Below are positions 36,446 to 45,890 of a DNA stretch of 64,000 nt, in pieces. Numbering within the stretch: the stretch's first letter is position 1; every line of letters starts with the position of its first letter. The stretch is from assembly GCF_029379315.1 (NCBI RefSeq), contig NZ_JAQYWQ010000001.1, positions 1 to 64,000 of the forward strand, read 5' to 3'. Below the pieces are notes generated by a model that saw only the letters and a program-made list of their open reading frames with translations, ran no database searches and was not told the DNA's origin. Both the position numbers and the translations under genes were made by a program. Source of the stretch: Nostoc sp. S13 (GTDB lineage Bacteria > Cyanobacteriota > Cyanobacteriia > Cyanobacteriales > Nostocaceae).

Positions 36446-37210
36446 ATGGCTATTTTGAAAGTAGAAGGATTAACTGTCTATCAAGGCAGCTATCTAGCTG
36501 TTCGAGATGTTTCCTTTGAATTGTTGCCAGGAACAGATACAGCCATCGTCGGCCCCAATGGCGCTGGTAAAAGTACTTTGGTAAAAGGGGTTTTAGATTT
36601 GATACCTCGAAGTGCTGGTACGATTGAAATATTGGGTCGTCCAATTGCAAGGCTGGGGCGTTTACGTCACCTGTTGGGCTATATGCCGCAAAACTTCATC
36701 TTTGACCGCAGCTTTCCGATTTCTGTCAAGGAATTAGTGGGGCTAGGATGGACTAATGAAGAGAAAAGAAAGAATTCATTTTTCTCTAAGCTGTGGAAAC
36801 AAGACCGGGAAAAATCGACGGCAGTAACAGAAGCTTTACGACGAACTGATGCTTATCATTTACAGCATCAAGCGATTGGTACTCTTAGCGGTGGTCAACT
36901 GAAGCGGGTTTTATTGGCTTATTGTTTAGTAATGCCTCGGAAACTCTTGGTACTAGATGAAGCCTTTGCTGGTGTTGATGTGCAAGGTACAGCAGATTTC
37001 TATGCTTTGCTAAATGAGTTAAAGCGGCAAGAGGGTTGGACGATATTACAAGTTTCTCATGATATTGATATGGTAAATCGCCATTGCGATCGCGTGCTTT
37101 GCCTGAATCAAAGCATTGTTTGTACTGGGAAGCCGGAAATTGCCCTTTCACCGCAAAACCTGTTAGCAACCTATGGCCCAGGTTTCAGTCGCTACCAGCA
37201 CCAACATTAA
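36446..37210 (+). CDS. znuC: Zinc ABC transporter ATP-binding protein
   Basis: 254 residues. Walker A is GPNGAGKST (36-44), the Q-loop MPQNF, the ABC signature LSGGQLKR, Walker B LLVLDEAF and the switch His in QVSHDID. It energises zinc uptake with ZnuA and ZnuB. The start at ATG 36446 (MAILKVEGLTVYQG) is preferred because the four codons before it are heptamer repeat. znuB begins 13 bp after its stop. Confidence 0.92.
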   Translation: MAILKVEGLTVYQGSYLAVRDVSFELLPGTDTAIVGPNGAGKSTLVKGVLDLIPRSAGTIEILGRPIARLGRLRHLLGYMPQNFIFDRSFPISVKELVGLGWTNEEKRKNSFFSKLWKQDREKSTAVTEALRRTDAYHLQHQAIGTLSGGQLKRVLLAYCLVMPRKLLVLDEAFAGVDVQGTADFYALLNELKRQEGWTILQVSHDIDMVNRHCDRVLCLNQSIVCTGKPEIALSPQNLLATYGPGFSRYQHQH

Positions 37211-37222
37211 TGCCGCACCCGT

Positions 37223-38092
37223 ATGAATTTCTTCAATGATTGTCAAATAGCTTGGCTTGCGATCGCCAATAGTAATGACTTGGTAAGCTTGTTACAATTC
37301 CCCTTTATGCAGCGTGCGATCGCAGGTGCTGTATTAATGGGAATACTTGGCGGTATGTTGGGCAGTTTTGTCACCTTGCGCCAGTTATCCTTTTTCAGCC
37401 ATGCGGTTGGTCATGCAGCATTAGTAGGTGTGGCGTTAGGTGTGCTGCTACAAATAAATCCTACTTGGATGCTGTTACCCTTTACCTTGGTTTTTGGGGT
37501 TATTGTCCTCTACTTTATCGACAAAACCGACTTAGCTAGCGATAGCGTACTTAGCATAGTGTTATCTGGAGCATTAGCGATCGGTGTAATTCTCACGAGC
37601 CTAATTAAAGGATATCGTGGCAACTTGATGGCGGTGCTGTTCGGCGATATTCTAGCGATCGATACCACAGATTTGATTTTGACGCTGCTAGTACTTGTGG
37701 GAGGTAGCATATTCTTACTATCAACCCTGCGGCAGCAAATTTTATTGACCCTTAACCCCGATGTAGCGCAAGTTCAAGGTATTTCCGTTCAATTATACCG
37801 CTATGTGTTTGTAGTCTTGCTTTCACTCGCCGTTGCTGTAGCAATTAAGGCTGTCGGCGTTTTACTGGTGAACGCCTTTTTGGTTATTCCCGCCTCCACC
37901 GCCAAACTGATGAGTCACCACTTTAGCCGCTTTCTAGTCATGTCGGTGATAGTTGGTTCCATCAGCAGCATTGCTGGCATCATTGTGTCAGGTATTTTCA
38001 ACTTTGCTTCTGGCCCGAGTATTGTTCTTGTCCAGTTTCTGCTATTTGTAGCCGTTTTCATCTGGTTCAAGTTGAGGTTGAAGGTCGCATAA
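37223..38092 (+). CDS. znuB: Zinc ABC transporter permease
   Basis: 289 residues, eight or so membrane helices. ABC-3 family signatures: GGMLGSFVTLRQLSFFSHAVGHAAL near 45-70 and the AVGVLLVNAFLVIPASTAKLM stretch near 210-232. Third gene of the znu operon, 12 nt after znuC. Followed after 74 bp by tRNA-Phe. Confidence 0.92.
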   Translation: MNFFNDCQIAWLAIANSNDLVSLLQFPFMQRAIAGAVLMGILGGMLGSFVTLRQLSFFSHAVGHAALVGVALGVLLQINPTWMLLPFTLVFGVIVLYFIDKTDLASDSVLSIVLSGALAIGVILTSLIKGYRGNLMAVLFGDILAIDTTDLILTLLVLVGGSIFLLSTLRQQILLTLNPDVAQVQGISVQLYRYVFVVLLSLAVAVAIKAVGVLLVNAFLVIPASTAKLMSHHFSRFLVMSVIVGSISSIAGIIVSGIFNFASGPSIVLVQFLLFVAVFIWFKLRLKVA

Positions 38093-38166
38093 ATACTTTT
38101 CTCCCAGGTCTTGCTATATTCTTTGATGTTTGCTATGTTTATTAATCGTGGCTCACAAAAGCCCCA

Positions 38167-38239
<73 letters not shown>

Positions 38240-38786
38240 TACTTTACAGCTAAAAACATCACTTGCATCCTCCATCCATTCGCAGTAAACTTGCATCCAA
38301 CCTAGAAGTAGCGATGGTACTAATAGCGGCAATAGTGCCTGTCAGCCGTACAGTTGATAGCACAAATAAAAATAGGTAAGGAGGCTGTGTTTCGTTGTTT
38401 TCTTCAGTATACCACGTAGAATGTAATACATTATTTATCGACAGTAGTACTGAAATTTTATAAAATCCTGCTAGTGTAGAATGCTTTACCATACTCTTCG
38501 GAATGCTATGGAAAGCCATAGAAGTCCGGTAAAGTCTATGCTGTTGGCATGATGGAGCGGCGTAAAGGTGATTTGATCGCTATATGACAAATCAAATATG
38601 TGAATCATCGCCTAGTGTAGTGGATGGAAGTTCACTGCGATCGCAATCGTGAGGGTACAAGCACGTAATCTACTCATCCTGTGGTGGTGAGGGTAGGGTG
38701 TAGAAATCATATGTCATTTCGTATGACGCTTGGAGTGACATATTTGCGATCGCTAGAGGAATACTAAAACAGATTAATATTTACGC
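38240..38786. other. Non-coding stretch after tRNA-Phe, ends at a terminator
   Basis: I see no credible protein gene; the 86-aa minus frame at 38259-38519 has no recognisable features. The plus strand from about 38520 to 38786 is less AT-rich, contains several short inverted pairs (catatgtcatttcgtatgac near 38709) and runs into a good terminator. A small RNA or the end of a decayed gene is possible. Confidence 0.35.
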
Positions 38787-38813
38787 CTAGCATATCATTG
38801 CTAGGTTTTTTTA
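38787..38813 (+). terminator. Rho-independent terminator
   Basis: cctagca ... tgctagg with a short loop, followed by seven T. No annotated gene ends just upstream, so it may terminate an unannotated transcript. Confidence 0.75.
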
Positions 38814-39000
38814 TGGGCAGGGTATAAAGCGCTAGTAAAAACCAGTAGCCAGGGTAATCTAGGGTCGAAAATATCACGCCAGCAGAGAAAGATATTCTGA
38901 CAGGTTAACCTGTTAGAAAAACTTTCTCTGTTGCCTTGACCCTCTGGCAAGTGCTTTGGTGAGTCGCATCGCTCCATAAGATCCACAAGCTCTTGTCTAC

Positions 39001-39102
39001 TAAGCTGTCGCGCATTTAATTTGCACAACTAGGGCGGGCAAGATGCCCACCCCACAAGAAATTCATTTTTTTGAGGATGCAAATTAAAAGATTTTTAGCT
39101 TA
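39001..39102 (+). mobile_element. 102-bp MITE-like element, copy 1
   Basis: The ends taagct ... agctta enclose subterminal tttaatttgca / tgcaaatta inverted sequences and a central hairpin gggcgggcaagatgcccacc. Copies of exactly the same length lie at 58977-59078 (inverted) and 60926-61027, with 1-2 differences between any pair. If the outer TA is the target duplication, the element is 98 bp. Confidence 0.85.
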
Positions 39103-39140
39103 ACACCACTCCTGCTTCAGTCACGGAGTAAACCCGGTAA

Positions 39141-39329
39141 TTACTTCCCTTGCTTCTCATCCAGTGCTTTCTGAATGGCATCCCTACAAAACTCAGGAGG
39201 GTTGTCTTGTGCTTTGACTTGCTCCTCTATTTCCTTGGTGACGCGGAAAGCAAGTTTGCCATCCAAAGGCTTATCTCTATCAGATTTGATTGGTTTAAAA
39301 TTTTCTGGATTACCTTTAGGATTAGGCAT
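39141..39329 (-). CDS. Small conserved-looking protein (62 aa), RHH-like
   Basis: It starts MPNPKGNPENFKPIKSDRD, a leader I recall from many small cyanobacterial proteins. A strand-like segment LAFRVTKEIEEQVKAQ follows, then a helix FCRDAIQKALDEK. The strand-helix-helix pattern suggests a DNA-binding fold. Function unknown. It stands alone between two mobile elements. Confidence 0.6.
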   Translation of the reverse strand: MPNPKGNPENFKPIKSDRDKPLDGKLAFRVTKEIEEQVKAQDNPPEFCRDAIQKALDEKQGK

Positions 39330-39443
39330 TATTGAGAAACGTAAATATAACTTGAATGTTCCGTTAACAAAAGAATAGAGTTTTAAATCGGTGGTGACAC
39401 GCGTCTTGCAAACAGTTCACCACCGATACCACTTTTACAAATA

Positions 39444-39580
39444 GACTTATCCACAAATAAACCTCAAAATAGCTGAAACCCTTACATAGCTGGCTTTTTA
39501 GCTTATATAAAACAGGAACCTCTAAAACCCTCTCCAGAGCTAGGTTTCAGCCAAATAAAGTTCTCATTTCCGGATAAGTC
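39444..39580. mobile_element. 137-bp MITE, second copy, TA target duplication
   Basis: Inverted relative to the copy at 3331-3467 and different from it at 2 of 137 positions. TIRs are gacttatccacaaat and gacttatccggaaat; TA flanks it at 39442-39443 and 39581-39582. It ends 20 bp before the start codon of the next gene. Confidence 0.92.
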
Positions 39581-39599
39581 TAATGGGTAATTCTATTTT

Positions 39600-39977
39600 A
39601 TGTTCACAAGGTCAGAACTCGAAATCAAAACCATTGCTGAGTTGAGAGACTTATGTCGGCGTTACGGCATCAAGCCAACGGGGAACGCAGGATACAACGT
39701 CAGCTACATTACCTCCTTAATGGCGTTCACTGCGATCGCAATCCATCAAATGAATGAAGGTAGAGGGCTAAGACAATTAAGCTTCGAGGCTTACCAGAAT
39801 ATCGGGCAAGCGCTTGACCAGATGAACTCACCCACGGATGAGCAAGCAGCACTGATCAAAATCACAATGGAAGGTCGCAAGATGCAGTCACCTGCCAGAT
39901 GGGAACAAGAGAAGCTCATCAACCTGTACAAGGCAAAGCAGAAGTTGGAAGAGGTAATGTCCTTACTTGGCGACTAG
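39600..39977 (+). CDS. Hypothetical protein with a SAP-like N-terminus (125 aa)
   Basis: Residues 1-35 (ELEIKTIAELRDLCRRYGIKPTGNAGYN) resemble a SAP-type helix-extended loop-helix, a DNA-binding module. The rest is helical, with a charged C-terminal half. It is followed by a strong terminator, which supports a real gene. The MITE at 39444-39580 sits immediately upstream, so the native promoter has been displaced or replaced. No homologous function recognised. Confidence 0.65.
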   Translation: MFTRSELEIKTIAELRDLCRRYGIKPTGNAGYNVSYITSLMAFTAIAIHQMNEGRGLRQLSFEAYQNIGQALDQMNSPTDEQAALIKITMEGRKMQSPARWEQEKLINLYKAKQKLEEVMSLLGD

Positions 39978-39997
39978 TGGTTATTTCCTACTTACAG

Positions 39998-40043
39998 CAA
40001 TACCCCAGGAACGTATTTATACTCTCTTGGGGTATTGTTTTTT
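39998..40043 (+). terminator. Rho-independent terminator
   Basis: caatacccca pairs with tggggtattg, followed by six T, about 20 bp after the SAP-like gene. Confidence 0.85.
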
Positions 40044-40551
40044 ACGAGAGAAGCTTTGCTTCCTAATTCCCGTCAAACTAGAGAGATTTAGATACCCATA
40101 CTGAATAAATCGAGCGATCGTCACTGCAATTTCGTAAAAAATTTAAATGAAAGTAGTATAAATTATTTACTTAAGTAAAAGACTAGAGAAACATAAATTA
40201 CTATGTCTGTCTAGTCTAGGGAACGCATAAATCATATTTAAAATTTTCAAATAATCTGCGTGATAATACTTAGAATGTTTTTGGCAGGGTAAAATTAATA
40301 GCTCTAATGTGCCTGTGTTTGATAATCACAGAATAAATGTTTTGAACCAAATCTTGCTTCACCCGATCAGACTAATTATTGATTACCCAGATGGTTCACC
40401 CGATTGGAGGAAGACAATAACCAATAGGCATAAGTTTGAAAATTAATGAATTGTGCCTACCAAGGATTTCGGGCAACGCATAATTAATTTCAACAGATGT
40501 CTAATGATCAACTCAGGTTGATAAGATGATGAAAAAGTAAAGATTTGTGCT
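40044..40551. other. AT-rich intergenic region upstream of proA
   Basis: No ORF or repeat of note. It presumably includes the proA promoter and leader. Confidence 0.35.
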
Positions 40552-41859
40552 ATGACTATTGTTGACATTGCTTCTCCCCTAATTACGATCGCAGGGCAAA
40601 CCCGCCAAGCTGCAAGTAAGCTAGCGATTCTCTCCACTGAGGCAAAAAATCAAGCACTTGTTGCGATCGCTCAAGCTTTAGAATCAGCTAAAGATGAAAT
40701 TTTACAAGCAAATATTGCTGATTGTAAAGCTGCGACTGCGGTCGGAATTCCCAAACCACTTTATAAGCGCTTGGAGTTGGATGAACATAAATTAAGAGAT
40801 GCGATCGCTGGAGTAGAAGATGTTGGTAAGCTAGCTGATCCAGTGGGTAAAGTACAAATTCACCGCGAACTAGACACTGGTTTGACTCTCAAGCGGATCA
40901 CTTGTCCTTTAGGTGTTTTGGGGATTATTTTTGAAGCACGTCCAGAGGCGGCGATTCAAATTGTTTCCTTAGCAATCAAATCGGGCAATGGTGTGATCCT
41001 CAAAGGTGGAAAGGAAGCGGTGCGTTCTTGTGAAGCGATAGTTAAGGCAATTAAACAGGGATTATCTCATACTGCTGTTAACCCTGATGCGGTACAGTTG
41101 CTAACAACTAGAGCAGAAACTCTGGAACTTTTGAAATTAGATAAATATGTAGATTTAATTATTCCTAGAGGTTCTAATTCCTTTGTTAAGTTTGTGCAGG
41201 AAAATACGCGCATTCCGGTACTAGGTCACGCCGATGGTATTTGTCATCTTTATATAGATAAAGCGGCTGATATTTCTCAAGCAGTTGCGATTACTGTCGA
41301 TGCCAAAGCGCAATATCCTGCTGTTTGTAATGCAATTGAAACTTTGTTAGTTCACTCCTCTATTGCTACAGAATTTTTACCAAAAGTTGCCGATGCTTTG
41401 CAAGAACGCCATGTGGAATTAAGAGGTGATAAAAGTACCTTAAGAATTTTGCCTAACATTGCAACTGCAACAGAAATAGACTGGGAAACTGAATACAGCG
41501 ATTTAATTTTGTCGATTAAGATTGTAGATTCTATAGAAGATGCGATCGCCCATATTAACGAATATGGTTCTCGTCATACTGATGCGATTATTACTGAAGA
41601 TTCAGCATCTGTTGAAACTTTCTTTGGACTTGTCAATTCAGCTAATATATTCCATAATTGTTCTACCCGATTTGCTGATGGTTTCCGTTATGGTTTCGGT
41701 GCAGAAGTAGGGGTTAGTACACAACAAATGCCTCCCCGCGGCCCCGTTGGTTTAGAAGGATTAGTGACATACAAATATCAAATGATAGGCGATGGTCATA
41801 TTGTAGCTACTTACACCGGAGCTAATGCTAAATCCTTTACTCATCGAGATTTAGGGTAA
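40552..41859 (+). CDS. proA: Gamma-glutamyl phosphate reductase (glutamate-5-semialdehyde dehydrogenase)
   Basis: 435 residues. It reduces gamma-glutamyl phosphate with NADPH in proline synthesis. Signatures: [35 protein letters not shown], the catalytic Cys in [12 protein letters not shown], and the C-terminal [15 protein letters not shown]. Normal length. No proB nearby. ATG at 40552. Confidence 0.96.
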   Translation: MTIVDIASPLITIAGQTRQAASKLAILSTEAKNQALVAIAQALESAKDEILQANIADCKAATAVGIPKPLYKRLELDEHKLRDAIAGVEDVGKLADPVGKVQIHRELDTGLTLKRITCPLGVLGIIFEARPEAAIQIVSLAIKSGNGVILKGGKEAVRSCEAIVKAIKQGLSHTAVNPDAVQLLTTRAETLELLKLDKYVDLIIPRGSNSFVKFVQENTRIPVLGHADGICHLYIDKAADISQAVAITVDAKAQYPAVCNAIETLLVHSSIATEFLPKVADALQERHVELRGDKSTLRILPNIATATEIDWETEYSDLILSIKIVDSIEDAIAHINEYGSRHTDAIITEDSASVETFFGLVNSANIFHNCSTRFADGFRYGFGAEVGVSTQQMPPRGPVGLEGLVTYKYQMIGDGHIVATYTGANAKSFTHRDLG

Positions 41860-42420
41860 AACATCCTCCAAATTATGGACTTTAGTAATGCTATAGAGCA
41901 GAATTCAGAATTCAGAATTCAGAATCCAGAAGTAAAGAAAGGTTTATACCTCGCTTTCGGACTTACCTTGTGTACTTCACCTTCCTTGAAATCTGTTATG
42001 AATACACCAATTTATCAAAACACAATAAAGGGTGTCAGCCGTCACAATTCATGCTGAATTATGACCGCAAAAGTGGATGGATAAACGGCGTTTTTGCAGC
42101 CCTACTAAATCTACGATTTGGTGGTTTTCTATCAATGGTGGTCACTGACCTTTTGCCTGACATGAGCTTGCGTTGTCACACTTGCCGTACCCCTACGGAG
42201 AAGCAAGCTACGGGCAGCGTATCGTAGACAAGGGTAGAAGTGCGGGTCTGAATCCTTCACTGATAGCACAGCATTAGCTCATCCGGGAGCGTCTTGATTC
42301 TGACTCCTGAATTCTAACTTCTGAATACTTCTTCAACTGGTAAGCATTTTTTAAATGATCTATTATTGGGATATACTAACGACAACAGAATATCATTTAC
42401 ACAAATCAAAGTGAGGTATT
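41860..42420. repeat. Repeat mosaic between proA and the STAS gene
   Basis: It starts with a gaattcag array (41899-41925) and ends with its inverse (42299-42333), bounding about 430 bp. Inside is a segment (41928-41998) that recurs at 62619-62689 and a GC-richer piece near 42182-42226. ORFs across it are chance. The STAS promoter lies in the last 80 bp. Confidence 0.55.
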
Positions 42421-42747
42421 ATGAGAGAACAAGTAAAAGTTATTAAGCTCATCGGTAATTTAAATGCCACAACTTCACAAGACTTCCGACAAAATATTAC
42501 TGATATTTTAGTAACTGGTGCGAAAATTGTATTAGTTGATTTTCAAGATGTAACGTTTATGGATAGCTCAGGTTTGGGAGCTTTAGTATTAGCTTTTAAA
42601 ACCTTGCGAGCCGCAGATACTAAGCTCGTTCTCTGCTCAATTAATGAGCAAGTCAGGATATTATTTGAACTGACTAATATGGATAAAGTATTTGAAATCT
42701 TCCCCAACCAAGACGCATTTAATCAGGTTTTAGTTTCAAATACTTAG
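42421..42747 (+). CDS. STAS-domain anti-sigma factor antagonist
   Basis: 108 residues covering one STAS domain. The phosphorylatable Ser lies in FMDSSGLGALV (Ser49/50), with the leading strand VKVIKLIGNLNA. Such proteins are switched by a kinase and a PP2C phosphatase. The gene is convergent, with no gap, with a REC-SpoIIE phosphatase (42748-43884), a likely functional partner. A GGT-type Shine-Dalgarno (gtgagg) precedes the ATG. Confidence 0.92.
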   Translation: MREQVKVIKLIGNLNATTSQDFRQNITDILVTGAKIVLVDFQDVTFMDSSGLGALVLAFKTLRAADTKLVLCSINEQVRILFELTNMDKVFEIFPNQDAFNQVLVSNT

Positions 42748-43884
42748 TTAATTAAAGTTAATTTGCAAAATAGATAAATCATCATCAAAAGCATCTTTGG
42801 AGTTCAGAGCGATTAAATAACTCAATACGCGCTCAAGTTGGCAATCAACAGGATGTTGTAAGCTAACCAGTAGCTGAATAAAAGCATCCAAGCTCCAAAG
42901 TGTGCCATCTGATTTAGTGAGTTCATAAGCGCCATCACTAAAAATATAAAGGGTACTAAATTTTTCAATATTGCAAAACTCATCAACATATTTTGCCTCT
43001 GGAAACATCCCAACTGGCATACCGGGGGTTTTCAAGAGTTTAACTTCAGACTTCCTTGGAGATGTGCCGGTTACTAAAACTGCTGGCGGATGACCTGCAC
43101 TAGCATAAATTAACTGGCGGTTGATTCGGTTGTAAACTCCGTACCAAATCGTAAAGTATTTGTCATTTTGATAATTCATCTGAAAGGTATCATTCAAAGC
43201 CTTTAATACATCACTAGGTTGATAATAATCCAGACTTTTCAGCGCCCGGGAACGCAGCAGATTCAGTACTGAAATAGAGGGAAGAGTAGCTTTGAGTCCA
43301 TGTCCGGCAGTATCCATTAAGTAAATTGCCAGATAATCAGCATCTAGCCAGTAGTAATCGAAACAATCACCGCCAAGTTGCCGTGAGGGAATGAATCGGA
43401 AATTTATATTAAAGGGTTCAGTCATGGAAAGAGGCAGCAGCGATCGCACATATTCTGCGGCTTCTGACATTTCTGATTCTAAAAGCAACTTTTGAGCCTG
43501 TAAATCTCTACTCAACTGATGTAGGCGTAATCCCGCTCTTACCCGTGCCTGTAATTCATTCTGATCGATAGGTTTGGAAATAAAATCATCAGCACCAGCA
43601 TCTAAACCTTTGACGCAATCGGCAACAGAATCTAAGGATGTTAATAAAATAAAGAATGTGGTAAAAAATTTGGGGTCTTTTTTAATGCGATGGCAAACTT
43701 CCAGTCCAGTCAAGCCCGGCATGATCCAATCACAAATAATTAGTGCTGGATTGTAAGCCAATGCCTTTTCAATTCCTTCCTCGCCGCTACTAGCAGTAAC
43801 TACCTCATAACCCTGTTTTTCTAACATCCTTTTCAGGAGTGTTTTTATTGAATAGTCGTCATCAATTATTAGTATTTGAAACAT
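42748..43884 (-). CDS. Response regulator with SpoIIE/RsbU-type PP2C phosphatase output
   Basis: 378 residues. The receiver (about 1-120) has DDDYS, phospho-Asp in IICDWIMPGLTG, and LLTSL with Lys in ISKP. After a coiled-coil linker comes a PPM/SpoIIE domain with metal Asp in GGDCFDYYW, DTAGHGLKAT, FSDGAYEL and DDDLSIL. It probably dephosphorylates the STAS protein encoded convergently, in a partner-switching module; the matching serine kinase is not nearby. The ATG at 43882-43884 is the start. Confidence 0.93.
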   Translation of the reverse strand: MFQILIIDDDYSIKTLLKRMLEKQGYEVVTASSGEEGIEKALAYNPALIICDWIMPGLTGLEVCHRIKKDPKFFTTFFILLTSLDSVADCVKGLDAGADDFISKPIDQNELQARVRAGLRLHQLSRDLQAQKLLLESEMSEAAEYVRSLLPLSMTEPFNINFRFIPSRQLGGDCFDYYWLDADYLAIYLMDTAGHGLKATLPSISVLNLLRSRALKSLDYYQPSDVLKALNDTFQMNYQNDKYFTIWYGVYNRINRQLIYASAGHPPAVLVTGTSPRKSEVKLLKTPGMPVGMFPEAKYVDEFCNIEKFSTLYIFSDGAYELTKSDGTLWSLDAFIQLLVSLQHPVDCQLERVLSYLIALNSKDAFDDDLSILQINFN

Positions 43885-44032
43885 GGAAGATTGGATAAAA
43901 AACTGATTAATAGTTGGCTGAAAAAAAATAAAAATATGATATCGACTAATTAGTTAGTAGTATATTGAGATATAATACTAACTAATTTCTCTTTTTACAT
44001 CGAATTTATGACTGTTTAACAGTCATAAAACA

Positions 44033-44800
44033 TCATGGCGCTGCTAGAGGATTTAGCCACAAGAGGATATTACTTTTTAGCTGGTTCAAGTCGCGGTATG
44101 CTTCTTGCTTGAACCATTGCCCTAATGCATCAAAGGGAGTGAAAGATGTTCCAGTTTGCCATTTAATATCTTGACCCAGAGGTGTTGTATGACTTCCTGG
44201 TAACGTTTGTATTGTCACCATCTGATCAAAACGTTCTTGTAAGATTTTGGTTAAAGCTGCCGATTGATCAATTGTGTCATTGCTAAATTTTATTAATAAA
44301 TTCCGCCGGATATTGTAACGATCTTGGATAAGCTTGTTAGTTTCCAACGGTGAGGGTGTAAACTCGATTTTCAAACTAGAATTGAACTGTTCTACTAGGG
44401 GGATAGCTTCTTTTGCGGCGTAGTTGTTGAAGGATATTAAAATATTGCCTGCGCGTTCTACTTTAAAGAGGCTACCAATGATCAAGTGAAGTTTACAACC
44501 CATACTGTGTCCAACGCCATAGATGGGAAAGTAAAGCTTGCGTAATGCCCCAGAGTCATGTAAGCGTTCGAGAGTGCGGTCAAAGTTTAGCAGCACGGAT
44601 TGTGCGATCGCAGTATGATCCAATGTATTCACGAAAGGCGTAGCAATTACAACATAACCTTTACTTGCGAGTTCTTCCAGTAACCAGCGATAAGTGATGT
44701 GCGGTGCAGTGGCGACAAATGCACCTCCTAAAAAATGGATGATACCTATGGGATTTCGGGGAATGATTACCCAGTTGCCTCTGACTTCTTTCCAGTCCAT
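44033..44800 (-). CDS. DUF1350 alpha/beta-hydrolase-like protein
   Basis: 255 residues. The start WVIIPRNPIGIIHFLGGAFVA and ITYRWLLEELASKGYVVIATPF are typical of DUF1350. GVGHSMGCKLHL is a nucleophile-elbow-like motif with Ser, and SHTTPLG may supply the His. The family is shared by cyanobacteria and plastids; substrate unknown. ATG at 44798-44800. Confidence 0.88.
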   Translation of the reverse strand: MDWKEVRGNWVIIPRNPIGIIHFLGGAFVATAPHITYRWLLEELASKGYVVIATPFVNTLDHTAIAQSVLLNFDRTLERLHDSGALRKLYFPIYGVGHSMGCKLHLIIGSLFKVERAGNILISFNNYAAKEAIPLVEQFNSSLKIEFTPSPLETNKLIQDRYNIRRNLLIKFSNDTIDQSAALTKILQERFDQMVTIQTLPGSHTTPLGQDIKWQTGTSFTPFDALGQWFKQEAYRDLNQLKSNILLWLNPLAAP

Positions 44801-44998
44801 GCGGATGAGCGATCGCTTTAAGAATATTCTTTATGTTAGACCGGAGATCGCAACCGTGGGAAGGATTATGCAAAAAGCCATTGAGAATATCTAGTGAGTA
44901 GGTTACGTTGCCTTAACCTCCAACAGCATCTATGGACTTATCCTGAGCATTTAGGCTTTGTCTAATTCACTTCTTTTACGTTGCCCTGAGTCTTGGTT

Positions 44999-45718
44999 TT
45001 AACGCTGAGTCTGTAATCTTTTCATTTCGTGTTGCACATCTAATGCAATTTGTAATGCTTCATTGAGCAACCTTCCATGCTCGGTAGCCTGTTCAGTTAC
45101 TTGCATGGCTGTTAATGTTGCTAAATTGTTGACGAATAATTCTGTATTACTAAGGATAAAGCTTTTATGCTCCCTCAAAATCCTTTCTGTCTTCAAAGCG
45201 CGAACTAAATCAGCTTTGGTGAGTTTAAGCGCTTCGAGCACACCCTCTCTTTCCTTTATAACTACCTCTGGATTGCCAGCTTCTTCTATTTGGTCATTGA
45301 TATCTATTACTCTAATAACAGTATTATATCTCTTAACCTCATTTAAAAGAATTTGTAGACATTTTGTCATATTACTTTTGACAATTTTATTTCTAGTTTT
45401 CCAGATTAAATATAAGATAGTTTGCGTCATCCCCCCAACCCAAACACCTAAGATAATTAACAATATCCAAGATGGAATTGTTATCCACGCCACAAAAAAT
45501 TTAATAATTATATCAAAGAAAATATAGACAAAAACAAATGTAGAAAATCCAATAAAAACTACAGTTGCGCCTTCAGAGCTTTTCAGCTTTTGTATATATA
45601 TATTTGCTAATAGTTTCAGAGGACTTGTGATGATTAAAAGTTCCTCATTGACAGGCAAATTAGTCAGCTTTTGTAGTTCATCCTGACTAATTTCCAAGCC
45701 TTGTAAATCATCCCGCAC
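44999..45718 (-). CDS. Unknown membrane protein with helical cytosolic tail
   Basis: 239 residues from a GTG. The first 50 residues are polar, then two membrane helices (about 52-75 and 78-103, with a short WITIPSW turn), then a long charged helical tail (110-239) likely to form coiled coil (EREGVLEALKLTKADLVRAL). No family recognised. It is divergent from nothing and lies alone between DUF1350 and the HDAC-like gene on the same strand. Confidence 0.65.
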   Translation of the reverse strand: MRDDLQGLEISQDELQKLTNLPVNEELLIITSPLKLLANIYIQKLKSSEGATVVFIGFSTFVFVYIFFDIIIKFFVAWITIPSWILLIILGVWVGGMTQTILYLIWKTRNKIVKSNMTKCLQILLNEVKRYNTVIRVIDINDQIEEAGNPEVVIKEREGVLEALKLTKADLVRALKTERILREHKSFILSNTELFVNNLATLTAMQVTEQATEHGRLLNEALQIALDVQHEMKRLQTQR

Positions 45719-45890
45719 AGCTTTTCAACCCTTGCCAGAATAGTTATTTAATCTAATATAGCAATCAAATTTGGGGAATGCTGGCATTTTGTCTAAACTT
45801 TTTCAGGCAAGTTAATACTTCTAGTGAAGTCAGGAGTTTTTTGTACAATATGATACTTTATAAAGTGCTGCTTAGAGCCACTAGTAATAA

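Noticed and set aside
38259-38519. 86-aa minus-strand open frame
   Set aside because: No recognisable motif, no Shine-Dalgarno and unusual composition; not supported.
38801-39028. 75-aa minus-strand open frame beginning inside a mobile element
   Set aside because: Its first residues are read from the 102-bp repeat and the same residues would be read from every copy.
41875-42227. Two overlapping short plus-strand frames after proA
   Set aside because: They lie within a repeat mosaic and share sequence with noncoding 62.6 kb.
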